NCBI GenBank assembly: GCA_030609625.1
Contig: JAUWBX010000014.1
Location: 1-12,159 of the forward strand
Origin: Phycisphaerae bacterium
GTDB lineage: Bacteria > Planctomycetota > Phycisphaerae > Sedimentisphaerales > Anaerobacaceae
Reading direction: 5' to 3'
DNA length: 12,159 bases
Positions 6,371 to 12,159 of this stretch are shown here, piece by piece. Under the pieces are notes generated by a model that had not been told where the DNA came from, did not search any database, and saw only the letters and a list, made by a program, of their open reading frames with translations. Within the stretch, counting starts at the first letter, position 1. The number at the start of each line of letters is the position of its first letter. Position numbers and translations under genes: made by a program.

Positions 6371-6440
6371 AAATCCGAAATTCTACCCAGCAACGCTGGG
6401 TTTCGATCGATACCCGCCGCTGGCGGGTCGAAATCCGAAA
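6371..6440. repeat. Twin hairpins bounded by 10-bp direct repeats
   Basis: AAATCCGAAA occurs at 6371-6380 and again at 6431-6440. Between them lie CCCAGC-AAC-GCTGGG (6386-6400) and ACCCGCC-GCT-GGCGGGT (6412-6428), both perfect stems with 3-nt loops. The unit looks like a small dispersed palindromic element or a pair of REP-like hairpins. It lies in the gyrA-holA gap, where it could stop or slow read-through from gyrA or protect the 3' end of its message. Confidence 0.6.
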
Positions 6441-6546
6441 CAATATCAAATGACCAAAATTCAAATCACGAAACAATAAGTTTTGAAAATTTGAACATTA
6501 GAATTTTGAATTTGTTTCGAATTTCGAATTTTGTGCTTCGTGCTTT
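6441..6546. repeat. AT-rich low-complexity spacer between gyrA and holA
   Basis: Variants of AATTCAAA, TTGAAAATTTGAA and TTTCGAATTTCGAATTTTG recur here. The sequence looks like a degenerate dispersed non-coding repeat. It has no usable reading frame and no clear promoter. It lies between the gyrA stop and the twin hairpins. Confidence 0.4.
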
Positions 6547-9222
6547 TCACGATTTGCGTCTTTTTTTGCCGCTTTTCTTCCTGGCTTCAGACTTCGGCTT
6601 AGCTTTTGATTTAGCTTTCGGTTTTGGTTTAGCTTTGGCCTTAGCTTTTGACTGCGGTTTCTTATTACTGCCGGATTTACCTTTCACATTGTCCGCATCT
6701 TCGGCGACTATCTTTTCGGCGGCAACGAGTTTATCGCCCGGTTTGAGCTTGATTAAACGCACACCCTGCGTATTTCTGCCAATCGAACGGATTTGGTCAA
6801 GTCCGGTCCGAATAATCATCCCGCTGGCCGTTATCATCACTAAATCATCCTTGCCCTGAACTGCTTTGAGTGCAACTACTTTGCCGTTCCGAGCGGTTGT
6901 TTTTATGTTTTTCAGACCAACTCCGCCTCGGCTCTGCGACCGGTAATTCTCAAGCCCTGTTCGCTTGCCGTATCCGTTCTCGCAGACTGTGAACAAAGCG
7001 GCTTTTTCTTCGACAATCACCATATCGACTACGGCATCTCCGGAACGCAGCTTAATACCTCTGACGCCTCGCGAGGCACGGCCCATCGAGCGGACCTGAT
7101 TTTCGTCAAAGCGTATCGTCATACCATCACGTGTGCCGAGTATAATATGGTCGTCCCCTGTGGTCAGCACAACACCAATCAAATCGTCGGTAGGGTCGAG
7201 ATTGATAGCAATAACGCCGGTACTTCTCGGATTGCCGTAAGCGGATAGCTTGGTCTTTTTCACAAGCCCGCTTTTTGTGGCCATAACGAGCTGCCGCGGC
7301 CCTTCATCCTCGCCTTCGCCGTCAAAACTGCTGACGTTGATTATCGACGCGACCTGCTGGCTTCCCAGCTTCAGAAGGTTAACGATATTTCTGCCCTTAC
7401 TTTGTCTGGACATACTCGGAACATCATAGACCTTCAGCCAATAGCACTTGCCGCGATTAGTGAAGATAAGCAGATAATCATGCGTCGAGGCAACGAACAG
7501 ATGCTCTAAGAAATCACCTTCTTTTGTATCCGAGCCGATGATTCCTCTGCCGCCTCTGGCCTGCTTACGGTATGTATCAATCGGCATCCGCTTAACGTAT
7601 CCGCTGTGACTGACCGTAACGATAACCTCCTCTTCGGCAATCAAATCCTCCATATCGAGCTGCTCTACCTTGGCCGTGATTTTCGTCCGCCTGGCATCAC
7701 CGTATTTTTCCTTTATTTCGTAGATGTCTTCGCGAATGATATCTAACAAAAGCTCCTCGTTGGCCAACACCGCCTCATAACCCTCTATCTGCTCGCTCAA
7801 GTCAGCATACTCTTTGGCCAACTTTTCCATCTCCAGACCGGTCAGCCTTTGCAACTGCATTGTCAAAATCGCATCGGCCTGCGGGCCGGTGAGGAAATGT
7901 TTGCCTTTACTTTTTTCCTTAACAAAAGACTTGGGAAGAATTTTCTTCAGCGTAGCTAACTGGGCTAACCGCAAAGGCTTTTTCATCAGGTTCAGCTTTG
8001 CGGTCGGGGCATCGGGTGATTTTTTTATCAGTTCGATGATTTCATCGATGTCACTAACAGCTAAGATAAGACCTTCGAGAATATGGGCCCTGTTCCTGCA
8101 TCTTTTCAGCAGGAATCTGCTCCGCCTGCGGACGACGACCTTGCGATGGCTAATGAAGCAGTCGAGCATCTCTCTTATATTGAGCGTTTCAGGCCTGTTA
8201 TCAACCAGTGCGATATTGGCGATAGCAAAAGTGCTCTGCAAAGAAGTGTAGCGGTACAGCTTGTTCAGCACGATTTCGACATCAGCATCTTTTTTCAGGT
8301 CCACCACAATCCGCAGCCCGTGACGGTCCGATTCGTCTCTGATGTCGGCCACTTCCGGAAGCGCATTACTGTGGACACAAGCCGCAATCTTCGAAACAAT
8401 TGTCGTCTTGACGACCATATAAGGTATTTCGGTTATTACGATTCTTTCCCTGTCTCTTTTGGTTGTCTCGATATCTATTTTGCCCCTGACTGTCAAATGG
8501 CCGCGACCGGTCGTGTAAGCGTCAATGATGCCCTTTTTACCACAAATGATTCCACCGGTTGGGAAGTCAGGGCCGGGCAGGACCTTCATAATGTCCTTAA
8601 ATCCGCAGTCCGGCTCCTCAATGACCAACAGCAAAGCGGCACAAATCTCGGCAATATTATGAGGCGGGATATTAGTCGCCATCCCGACCGCGATTCCGGT
8701 AGAGCCGTTGACCAACAGATTCGGGAACTTCGAGGGCAGGACCGTCGGTTCTTCACGGGTCTCATCATAGTTCGGCACAAAATCGACGGTATCATGCTTG
8801 ATATCTTCGAGCATTTCCATAGCCGGCGCCGTTATTCTTGCCTCGGTATATCGCATAGCCGCCGGCGGGTCCGAATCGATACTGCCGAAGTTACCCTGCG
8901 GGTTAATCAGCGGATAACGCATATTCCACTCCTGGCCCATCCGCACTAACGTCCCATACGTGGCCTGGTCACCGTGGGGGTGGTAGTTGCCGCCCGTATC
9001 GCCGACGATTTTAGCGCACTTGCGGTGCTTGCTTCGAGGCCCGAGGTTCAAATCGTTCATCGCAACTAATATTCGCCTTTGTGAAGGTTTCAGACCATCA
9101 CGAACGTCCGGCAATGCACGCGAAACTATCACACTCATCGCGTAGTTGAGGTATGAATTCTTTAGCTCATCGAGGATTTGCATATCCTCGAATTGTTCCT
9201 GTGGCTGCTTAACTTCCTTCAT
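6547..9222 (-). CDS. gyrA: DNA gyrase subunit A with basic C-terminal tail
   Basis: This 891-residue type IIA topoisomerase subunit, with GyrB, introduces negative supercoils using ATP. The breakage-reunion domain spans about 15-520. The helix-turn-helix motif 'YHPHGDQATYGT' is at 80-91, and catalytic Tyr125 lies in 'AAMRYTEAR'. The tower and coiled coil come next, with the C-gate near 380-460. The GyrA box Q554-A-R-G-G-R-G560 marks gyrase rather than topoisomerase IV and opens the six-bladed pinwheel (about 527-840) that wraps DNA. Residues 847-891 are an unusual Lys/Ala/Pro/Ser tail with one acidic residue. At the quinolone positions Ser83 and Asp87 of E. coli this protein has Gln86 and Gly90. 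ATG 9222 matches the family start; the frame upstream reads through a hairpin and crosses the predicted transcription start. gyrB is not in the window. Confidence 0.97.
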   Translation of the reverse strand: MKEVKQPQEQFEDMQILDELKNSYLNYAMSVIVSRALPDVRDGLKPSQRRILVAMNDLNLGPRSKHRKCAKIVGDTGGNYHPHGDQATYGTLVRMGQEWNMRYPLINPQGNFGSIDSDPPAAMRYTEARITAPAMEMLEDIKHDTVDFVPNYDETREEPTVLPSKFPNLLVNGSTGIAVGMATNIPPHNIAEICAALLLVIEEPDCGFKDIMKVLPGPDFPTGGIICGKKGIIDAYTTGRGHLTVRGKIDIETTKRDRERIVITEIPYMVVKTTIVSKIAACVHSNALPEVADIRDESDRHGLRIVVDLKKDADVEIVLNKLYRYTSLQSTFAIANIALVDNRPETLNIREMLDCFISHRKVVVRRRSRFLLKRCRNRAHILEGLILAVSDIDEIIELIKKSPDAPTAKLNLMKKPLRLAQLATLKKILPKSFVKEKSKGKHFLTGPQADAILTMQLQRLTGLEMEKLAKEYADLSEQIEGYEAVLANEELLLDIIREDIYEIKEKYGDARRTKITAKVEQLDMEDLIAEEEVIVTVSHSGYVKRMPIDTYRKQARGGRGIIGSDTKEGDFLEHLFVASTHDYLLIFTNRGKCYWLKVYDVPSMSRQSKGRNIVNLLKLGSQQVASIINVSSFDGEGEDEGPRQLVMATKSGLVKKTKLSAYGNPRSTGVIAINLDPTDDLIGVVLTTGDDHIILGTRDGMTIRFDENQVRSMGRASRGVRGIKLRSGDAVVDMVIVEEKAALFTVCENGYGKRTGLENYRSQSRGGVGLKNIKTTARNGKVVALKAVQGKDDLVMITASGMIIRTGLDQIRSIGRNTQGVRLIKLKPGDKLVAAEKIVAEDADNVKGKSGSNKKPQSKAKAKAKPKPKAKSKAKPKSEARKKSGKKRRKS

Positions 9223-9252
9223 AAGTTCGCTGCTGTCTTTAATGCTAAATCT

Positions 9253-9304
9253 TGTGGCACGGGCTTCCAGCCCGTGAAAACACGGCCAAGATGGCCGTGC
9301 CACA
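9253..9304. repeat. Composite palindromic element in the gyrA 5' leader
   Basis: The outer arms TGTGGCAC (9253-9260) and GTGCCACA (9297-9304) enclose two hairpins. On the plus strand they are CACGGGCT-TCC-AGCCCGTG (9258-9276) and CACGGCC-AAGAT-GGCCGTG (9281-9299). This two-hairpin layout is that of a REPIN/MITE. It starts at about the predicted gyrA transcription start, so the message would carry both hairpins at its 5' end. Confidence 0.75.
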
Positions 9305-9305
9305 T

Positions 9306-9334
9306 AGATTACCTGCGGCCAGCCAAAAAGTCAA
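9306..9334 (-). promoter_or_regulatory. Predicted gyrA promoter
   Basis: Minus strand: TTGACT (9334-9329), a 17-nt spacer, then TAATCT (9311-9306). The -10 matches only 3 of 6 consensus positions, but the -35 and its flank (TTGACTTTTTGG) are identical to those of the protease promoter. The leader would be about 75 nt, mostly the palindromic element. Confidence 0.5.
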
Positions 9335-9452
9335 GAAATACTAATGATAATTGTCCCAACGATTGTGGAGCTTTTTTTAGGTTTGGCACTAATTGCTGGT
9401 TATCAAACCACTTTTCGCTTTATCTTGCTGGAGGAATAACTTAGGACAATAA

Positions 9453-10589
9453 TCATGTCAAGAACTTCAAAATGATATTCTTGTAGTACTCAACCGCCTT
9501 TTCTACGTCGATGATTTCGATATATTCGTCCGGCTTATGGCAGAGCTGCCCGTTGCCCGGCCCAAAAATTACCACAGGTGCGCCCAATGAAGCAAAATAA
9601 GGGCCGTCCGTTGTAAAACCAACAGCCACGGTTTCATTGGTTCCAACAGCCGAGCAAAAAGCCTTAACAAAATCACAGCCGCAATCGGTCTCTAATGGCT
9701 GCACCTGGCGCACCACGCGGACCTCTGCGTCAAATTGGGGATTCCTGGATTTCAGCTTCGCAAAGATTTTTCCCAAATCGGTAATTATATCCTGATGATT
9801 TTGCTCCGGCAAAGTGCGGATGTCTATCCCGATGCTGCACTTATCCGGCACAACATTAAGCGCTTTACCGCCGGTAATAGTATTAACACTCATAGAGCAC
9901 TCGCCCAACAGCTTATGGGCTTCGGCCCCCGCTCTTGTCTTCGGCAAGAAGACGCGGGGGTAATTTTCCAGCTCATCCAGAACCGACCGCATTGAAGTTA
10001 TCGCATTTACGCCCAATTGTGGTGTCGAGCCGTGAGCGGCCTTGCCTTTGGTTACAACTTCGAGCCACAGCATTCCGCGATGCGCCGTAACAATCGAAAA
10101 ATCCGTAGGCTCAGGGATAACCACGCCGATAAATTCAGGCAGTCGGCTGCTGTCACTAATAAATCTTTTCGCGCCGCAGCTATCGGTCTCTTCCCCCGCG
10201 GCGGCGGCAAATACGATATCGCCCTGTAACTTTACGCCGGAATCGACAACTTGCCTGATGGCGGTGATGGCCGCTGCGATGCCGCCTTTCATATCCACCG
10301 AGCCTCTGCCATAGATTTTGCCGTCGCTTTCAACCGCCTCGAAGGCAGGTTTTTCCCACTTCGCTTCGCCCGGCCCGACAACATCAAGATGACAGGCAAA
10401 TAGCAGTGCACCCTTGCGCCCGCCGGACTTTACCTGTGCGGTAATATTCGCCCTGGTTTGGTCCCAGGTATCTATCCGGCAATCTATCCCTGAATGACTA
10501 AGCTCGGCTGAAATTAGCTCCGCCGCGGCTAATTCGCCCTTCTCCAGCGTGCTTTCAGCCCTAATGAGTTGTTTCAGCAGTTCTTTCAT
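9453..10589 (-). CDS. M20 family metallopeptidase (ArgE/DapE type)
   Basis: This 378-residue cytoplasmic two-zinc hydrolase has the full set of family ligands. These are His67 in 'ACHLDVV', the bridging Asp99 in 'YGRGSVDMKGG', the general base Glu133 and zinc ligand Glu134 in 'AGEE', Glu160 in 'IPEPTD', and His351 in 'LCHKPDEY'. The lid/dimerisation domain sits between about 175 and 285 and holds 'AAHGSTP' with His186. The family removes acyl groups or splits small peptides, as ArgE does with acetylornithine and DapE with succinyl-diaminopimelate. Its substrate cannot be fixed from sequence, and no arginine or lysine pathway genes lie beside it. ATG 10589 has GAAGG 6 nt upstream. A second copy once existed: its last 29 codons survive at 5300-5389. 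Confidence 0.9.
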   Translation of the reverse strand: MKELLKQLIRAESTLEKGELAAAELISAELSHSGIDCRIDTWDQTRANITAQVKSGGRKGALLFACHLDVVGPGEAKWEKPAFEAVESDGKIYGRGSVDMKGGIAAAITAIRQVVDSGVKLQGDIVFAAAAGEETDSCGAKRFISDSSRLPEFIGVVIPEPTDFSIVTAHRGMLWLEVVTKGKAAHGSTPQLGVNAITSMRSVLDELENYPRVFLPKTRAGAEAHKLLGECSMSVNTITGGKALNVVPDKCSIGIDIRTLPEQNHQDIITDLGKIFAKLKSRNPQFDAEVRVVRQVQPLETDCGCDFVKAFCSAVGTNETVAVGFTTDGPYFASLGAPVVIFGPGNGQLCHKPDEYIEIIDVEKAVEYYKNIILKFLT

Positions 10590-10604
10590 AGCATGCCTTC
10601 GTTT

Positions 10605-10629
10605 ACCCCCCAGGCCTGTCCTGGGGGGT
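10605..10629. repeat. Hairpin A in the M20 leader
   Basis: ACCCCCCAGG (10605-10614) and CCTGGGGGGT (10620-10629) form a perfect 10-bp stem with a 5-nt loop. It ends 15 bp before the M20 start codon, close to the ribosome binding site, so in the M20 message it could influence ribosome access. Confidence 0.6.
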
Positions 10630-10639
10630 TATAATATTT

Positions 10640-10665
10640 AGCCCCCGGTTTTACCGGGGGTTTTT
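10640..10665 (+). terminator. Terminator-like hairpin B with T-run on plus strand
   Basis: CCCCCGG (10642-10648) and CCGGGGG (10654-10660), with loop TTTTA, are followed directly by TTTTT (10661-10665). This is the form of an intrinsic terminator for rightward transcription, but no plus-strand gene ends here. It may block antisense transcription, or it may be one of several leader hairpins of the M20 gene. A smaller hairpin (CCCAA-ATAA-TTGGG, 10672-10685) follows. Confidence 0.5.
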
Positions 10666-10714
10666 CTCATACCCAAATAATTGGGAACAACAAACCAGTT
10701 AATACTAAGGCCCT

Positions 10715-10743
10715 ATTATACAGTCAGCCGCAGCAAAAGAAAA
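10715..10743 (-). promoter_or_regulatory. Possible promoter for the M20 gene
   Basis: A perfect TATAAT (10720-10715, minus strand) lies 17 nt after a poor T-rich -35 (TTTTCT, 10743-10738). Transcripts would start near 10708, and the roughly 120-nt leader would contain all three hairpins. Confidence 0.4.
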
Positions 10744-10759
10744 AATAGAAATATTTTTG

Positions 10760-10787
10760 TTGCAGATAAAATGTGAGTGTAGATAAT
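10760..10787 (+). promoter_or_regulatory. Possible promoter for the zinc-ribbon gene
   Basis: TTGCAG (10760-10765) and GATAAT (10782-10787) are 16 nt apart. The -10 matches 5 of 6 positions and the -35 only 3. The leader would be about 145 nt. Confidence 0.3.
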
Positions 10788-10843
10788 AAAGGGTTTGAAA
10801 ATTTAAGAGCAGGGTTAAGGACTGGTAAAGAAATTAGGTTTCG

Positions 10844-10902
10844 TTTTTGGCTGAGCGAGGACAAGGCTGACACCGCCAGCCGAAGCCGCAGCCGGCCAAA
10901 AA
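10844..10902 (+). other. Self-complementary GC-rich leader segment
   Basis: TTTTTGGC (10844-10851) can pair with GCCAAAAA (10895-10902). Inside, GGCTG (10865-10869) can pair with CAGCC (10877-10881). The segment ends 38 bp before the zinc-ribbon gene and stands out from its AT-rich surroundings. It could be a structured 5' leader or a dispersed repeat copy. I match it to no known riboswitch. Confidence 0.35.
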
Positions 10903-10940
10903 TGGAAGATAATTTATTTACAAGTCCTAAAGGAGCATAA

Positions 10941-11678
10941 ATGGGACCTGTATTGAATGGGCTGGTAAAACTTCAAAGTGTTGAAAATCGTCTGCGGGTT
11001 GAAAAGGCAAAACTTACAAGGTGCAGAAGAAACGTAATCATTCAGGAAAATCAGATCAGGAGTCTCCAAAACGCCATCGAAGCCAAAAAAGAGGAGGTGC
11101 AGTTGAGTAAGATACAGTTCGACCGCCTCGAATTGGAGCTCAAGTCCAGAGACGACCAGATAGCCAAGTTAAGGGCCGCCCTCAACACCGCAAGAACAAA
11201 TAAAGAATACGCCGCGCTCCTCACTCAGCTCAACACAACAAAAGCCGACAATTCCAAGATAGAATCACAATCTCTGGAATTGCTGAAAAATATTGAGGAT
11301 GATGAAACCGAATGCAAAGAAATACAAAACCAGATAAATGAGCAAAAACAACATCTCGAGCAGCTACGAACCGAATCCGAGATACTGGCGGGCAAATGCC
11401 AGGCCGAAATCGACAAAATACAGGCCGAATGGGACCAGGTTGCACAGAACATACCCGACAAATCACTGGAGATATTCAAACGCGTTACCGAAACCTACGA
11501 TGGCCAGGCTGTCGCGGTGGTCGAACAGCAGAGCGGAAAAAAGGGGGCATATAGCTGTGGCGGCTGCTTTATGGGCCTCACCGCTGAGTGTGTTAATCTG
11601 CTTATGACAAAGGATGATATAATCCGATGTCCTAATTGCACCAGGATACTTGTACTTGGAAGTGAAGAAAATATCTAA
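10941..11678 (+). CDS. CT398-like coiled-coil protein with C4 zinc ribbon (zf-RING_7)
   Basis: This 245-residue protein has two parts. Residues of about 5-175 form a long antiparallel coiled-coil hairpin, rich in Glu, Lys and Gln, with the family signature 'TNKEYAALL' at 86-94. The C-terminus (203-240) is a zinc ribbon with Cys206-x2-Cys209 and Cys230-x2-Cys233. This is the layout of the CT398/zf-RING_7 family found across bacteria. Members are thought to bind nucleic acid or protein partners, and the chlamydial CT398 has been linked to sigma-54 and secretion proteins. The function here is unknown. The start is certain, with AGGAG 7 nt upstream of ATG 10941. An RNase HI gene follows in the same direction 168 bp later, a common arrangement that suggests a linked role in nucleic-acid metabolism. 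Confidence 0.85.
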   Translation: MGPVLNGLVKLQSVENRLRVEKAKLTRCRRNVIIQENQIRSLQNAIEAKKEEVQLSKIQFDRLELELKSRDDQIAKLRAALNTARTNKEYAALLTQLNTTKADNSKIESQSLELLKNIEDDETECKEIQNQINEQKQHLEQLRTESEILAGKCQAEIDKIQAEWDQVAQNIPDKSLEIFKRVTETYDGQAVAVVEQQSGKKGAYSCGGCFMGLTAECVNLLMTKDDIIRCPNCTRILVLGSEENI

Positions 11679-11729
11679 CTTTCATTATTTAGCTCCTGCT
11701 ACAAAGTTTTTTGACAATCGTACCAATTT

Positions 11730-11757
11730 GTCATTCCCGCGAAAGCGGGAATCCAGG
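11730..11757. repeat. Single REP-like hairpin
   Basis: ATTCCCGC-GAAA-GCGGGAAT (11733-11752) is flanked by TGTC on the left (11730-11732 lack only the first base relative to the other copy) and CCAGG on the right. It is the same repeat as the left half of the element at 1528-1597, with the GAAA loop kept and one stem pair changed from T-A to C-G. It lies between the zinc-ribbon and RNase HI genes. Confidence 0.75.
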
Positions 11758-11836
11758 AATAAAATAGGCTGAGGCGAAACCTCAAACAAATTATTATCTA
11801 AAAACTTATTCAAGATAGCTTTGATGCTTGAATTTC

Positions 11837-11871
11837 GAGATACGAGATGCGAGATACGAAATACGAGATAA
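11837..11871. repeat. Five tandem 7-bp repeats across the RNase HI start
   Basis: GAGATAC, GAGATGC, GAGATAC, GAAATAC and GAGATAA follow one another without gaps. The RNase HI start codon (11847-11849) is created inside the second unit, and the first eight codons are repeat sequence. Confidence 0.75.
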
Positions 11872-12159
11872 TTGTTCACATAGACGGCGGCAGCAGAGGC
11901 AACCCGGGCCCGGCCGCGGCCGGTTTCACCCTGGCCGACTCTGCCGGAACACAACTACAGGCAAAAGCCTTTTTTTTAGGACAGGCCACGAACAACGTAG
12001 CCGAATATACCAGTCTCGTAAAAGCCCTCGAAGCTGCAAAACAAATCGGCGCCGAACAGTTGATGGTTTTCAGTGACAGCGAACTGCTCGTCAGGCAAAT
12101 TAACGGCCAATACAAGGTAAAGAGTGAGCAAATCAGGCCCCTTTTCCGCCAGGCCGTCA
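11847..12159 (+). CDS. RNase HI family protein, C-terminus beyond window
   Basis: The first 104 codons of an RNase HI are present, the enzyme that cuts the RNA strand of RNA-DNA hybrids. 'VHIDGGSRGNPGPAAAGF' (10-27) carries catalytic Asp13, 'NNVAEYTSL' (49-57) carries Glu53, and 'VFSDSELLVRQINGQYKVK' (74-92) carries Asp77. The fourth catalytic Asp would lie past the edge. The short helical region after Asp77, with no sign of the E. coli basic protrusion so far, resembles the RVT_3/archaeal-like RNase HI group. ATG 11847 is the only good start: a stop lies six codons upstream and only an ATT intervenes. No clear ribosome binding site is visible, as the upstream bases are repeat units. It probably follows the zinc-ribbon gene in one unit. 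Confidence 0.9.
   Translation, partial: MRDTKYEIIVHIDGGSRGNPGPAAAGFTLADSAGTQLQAKAFFLGQATNNVAEYTSLVKALEAAKQIGAEQLMVFSDSELLVRQINGQYKVKSEQIRPLFRQAV

Larger units (their letters stand above)
10590..10940. other. Divergent intergenic region with tandem hairpins
   Basis: This 351-bp gap lies between the M20 gene (minus) and the zinc-ribbon gene (plus). It contains three hairpins (10605-10685), a perfect TATAAT facing the M20 gene, a weaker promoter facing right, and a GC-rich segment near 10844-10902 that can fold on itself. I see no gene in it. Confidence 0.6.

Noticed and set aside
8083..8949. 288-codon plus-strand open frame
   Set aside because: It lies wholly antisense to gyrA, has no family resemblance, and arises from gyrA codon bias.
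9223..9303. Longer gyrA start (GTG 9303) adding 27 residues
   Set aside because: The extension is translated hairpin sequence upstream of or at the predicted transcript start, and the family begins near 'MKEVKQPQEQ'.
11711..11716. Perfect TTGACA on plus strand before RNase HI
   Set aside because: No acceptable -10 box follows at 16-18 nt; the REP hairpin lies there instead.
1..12159. tRNA, rRNA, RNase P RNA, CRISPR array or transposase
   Set aside because: I looked for T-loop-like, RNase P core and regularly spaced repeat patterns, and for transposase frames, and found none.

Overview
The window is chromosomal and gene-dense, with about mid-range GC. It carries core genes (gyrA, a DNA polymerase III delta subunit, an RNase HI, an M20 peptidase and a CT398-like coiled-coil zinc-ribbon protein) beside secreted accessory proteins (a GH123/DUF4091-type glycoside hydrolase, an Ig-like-domain serine protease and a small lipoprotein). 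A Minf_1886-family protein, a zinc-ribbon protein followed by RNase HI, and secreted DUF4091 and Big_2 proteins together suggest a PVC-superphylum bacterium, plausibly a planctomycete of the Phycisphaerae type. That placement is inferred from gene content and style; no rRNA marker is present.

Layout. Positions 1-1228 (minus) hold the first 409 codons of a secreted GH123/DUF4091-type protein that runs off the left edge. A 413-bp divergent intergenic region follows, with back-to-back sigma70-type promoters, an inverted repeat in the GH123 leader and a 70-bp REPIN-like palindrome just before the Minf_1886 gene (1642-1995, plus). Six minus-strand genes then run in the same direction. In order of transcription they are an M20 metallopeptidase (10589-9453), gyrA (9222-6547), holA (6345-5338), a secreted NAL1/trypsin-like protease (4990-3191), a small lipoprotein (3055-2723) and a GNAT acetyltransferase (2572-2093). 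The right end is plus strand: a coiled-coil zinc-ribbon protein (10941-11678), then an RNase HI that runs off the edge.

Points that stand out. (1) The 3' end of holA runs into an 83%-identical remnant of the 3' end of the M20 peptidase gene, so a second M20 copy once lay here and HolA now ends in out-of-frame remnant sequence. (2) The lipoprotein and the protease share an N-terminal 'GVEGTAIG' domain, once alone on a membrane anchor and once in front of the protease domain; this is the best candidate in the window for an undescribed functional pair. (3) GyrA ends in a 45-residue Lys/Ala/Pro tail like that of histone H1, and has Gln and Gly at the two main quinolone-resistance positions. (4) Several hairpin-forming dispersed repeats occupy 5' leaders (gyrA, M20, Minf_1886). 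Two distant copies of one of them differ by a compensatory base-pair change. (5) Heptamer repeats overlap the RNase HI start codon.

I see no rRNA, tRNA, CRISPR array, transposase or phage gene. Nothing here amounts to a clear new multi-gene defence or metabolic system.
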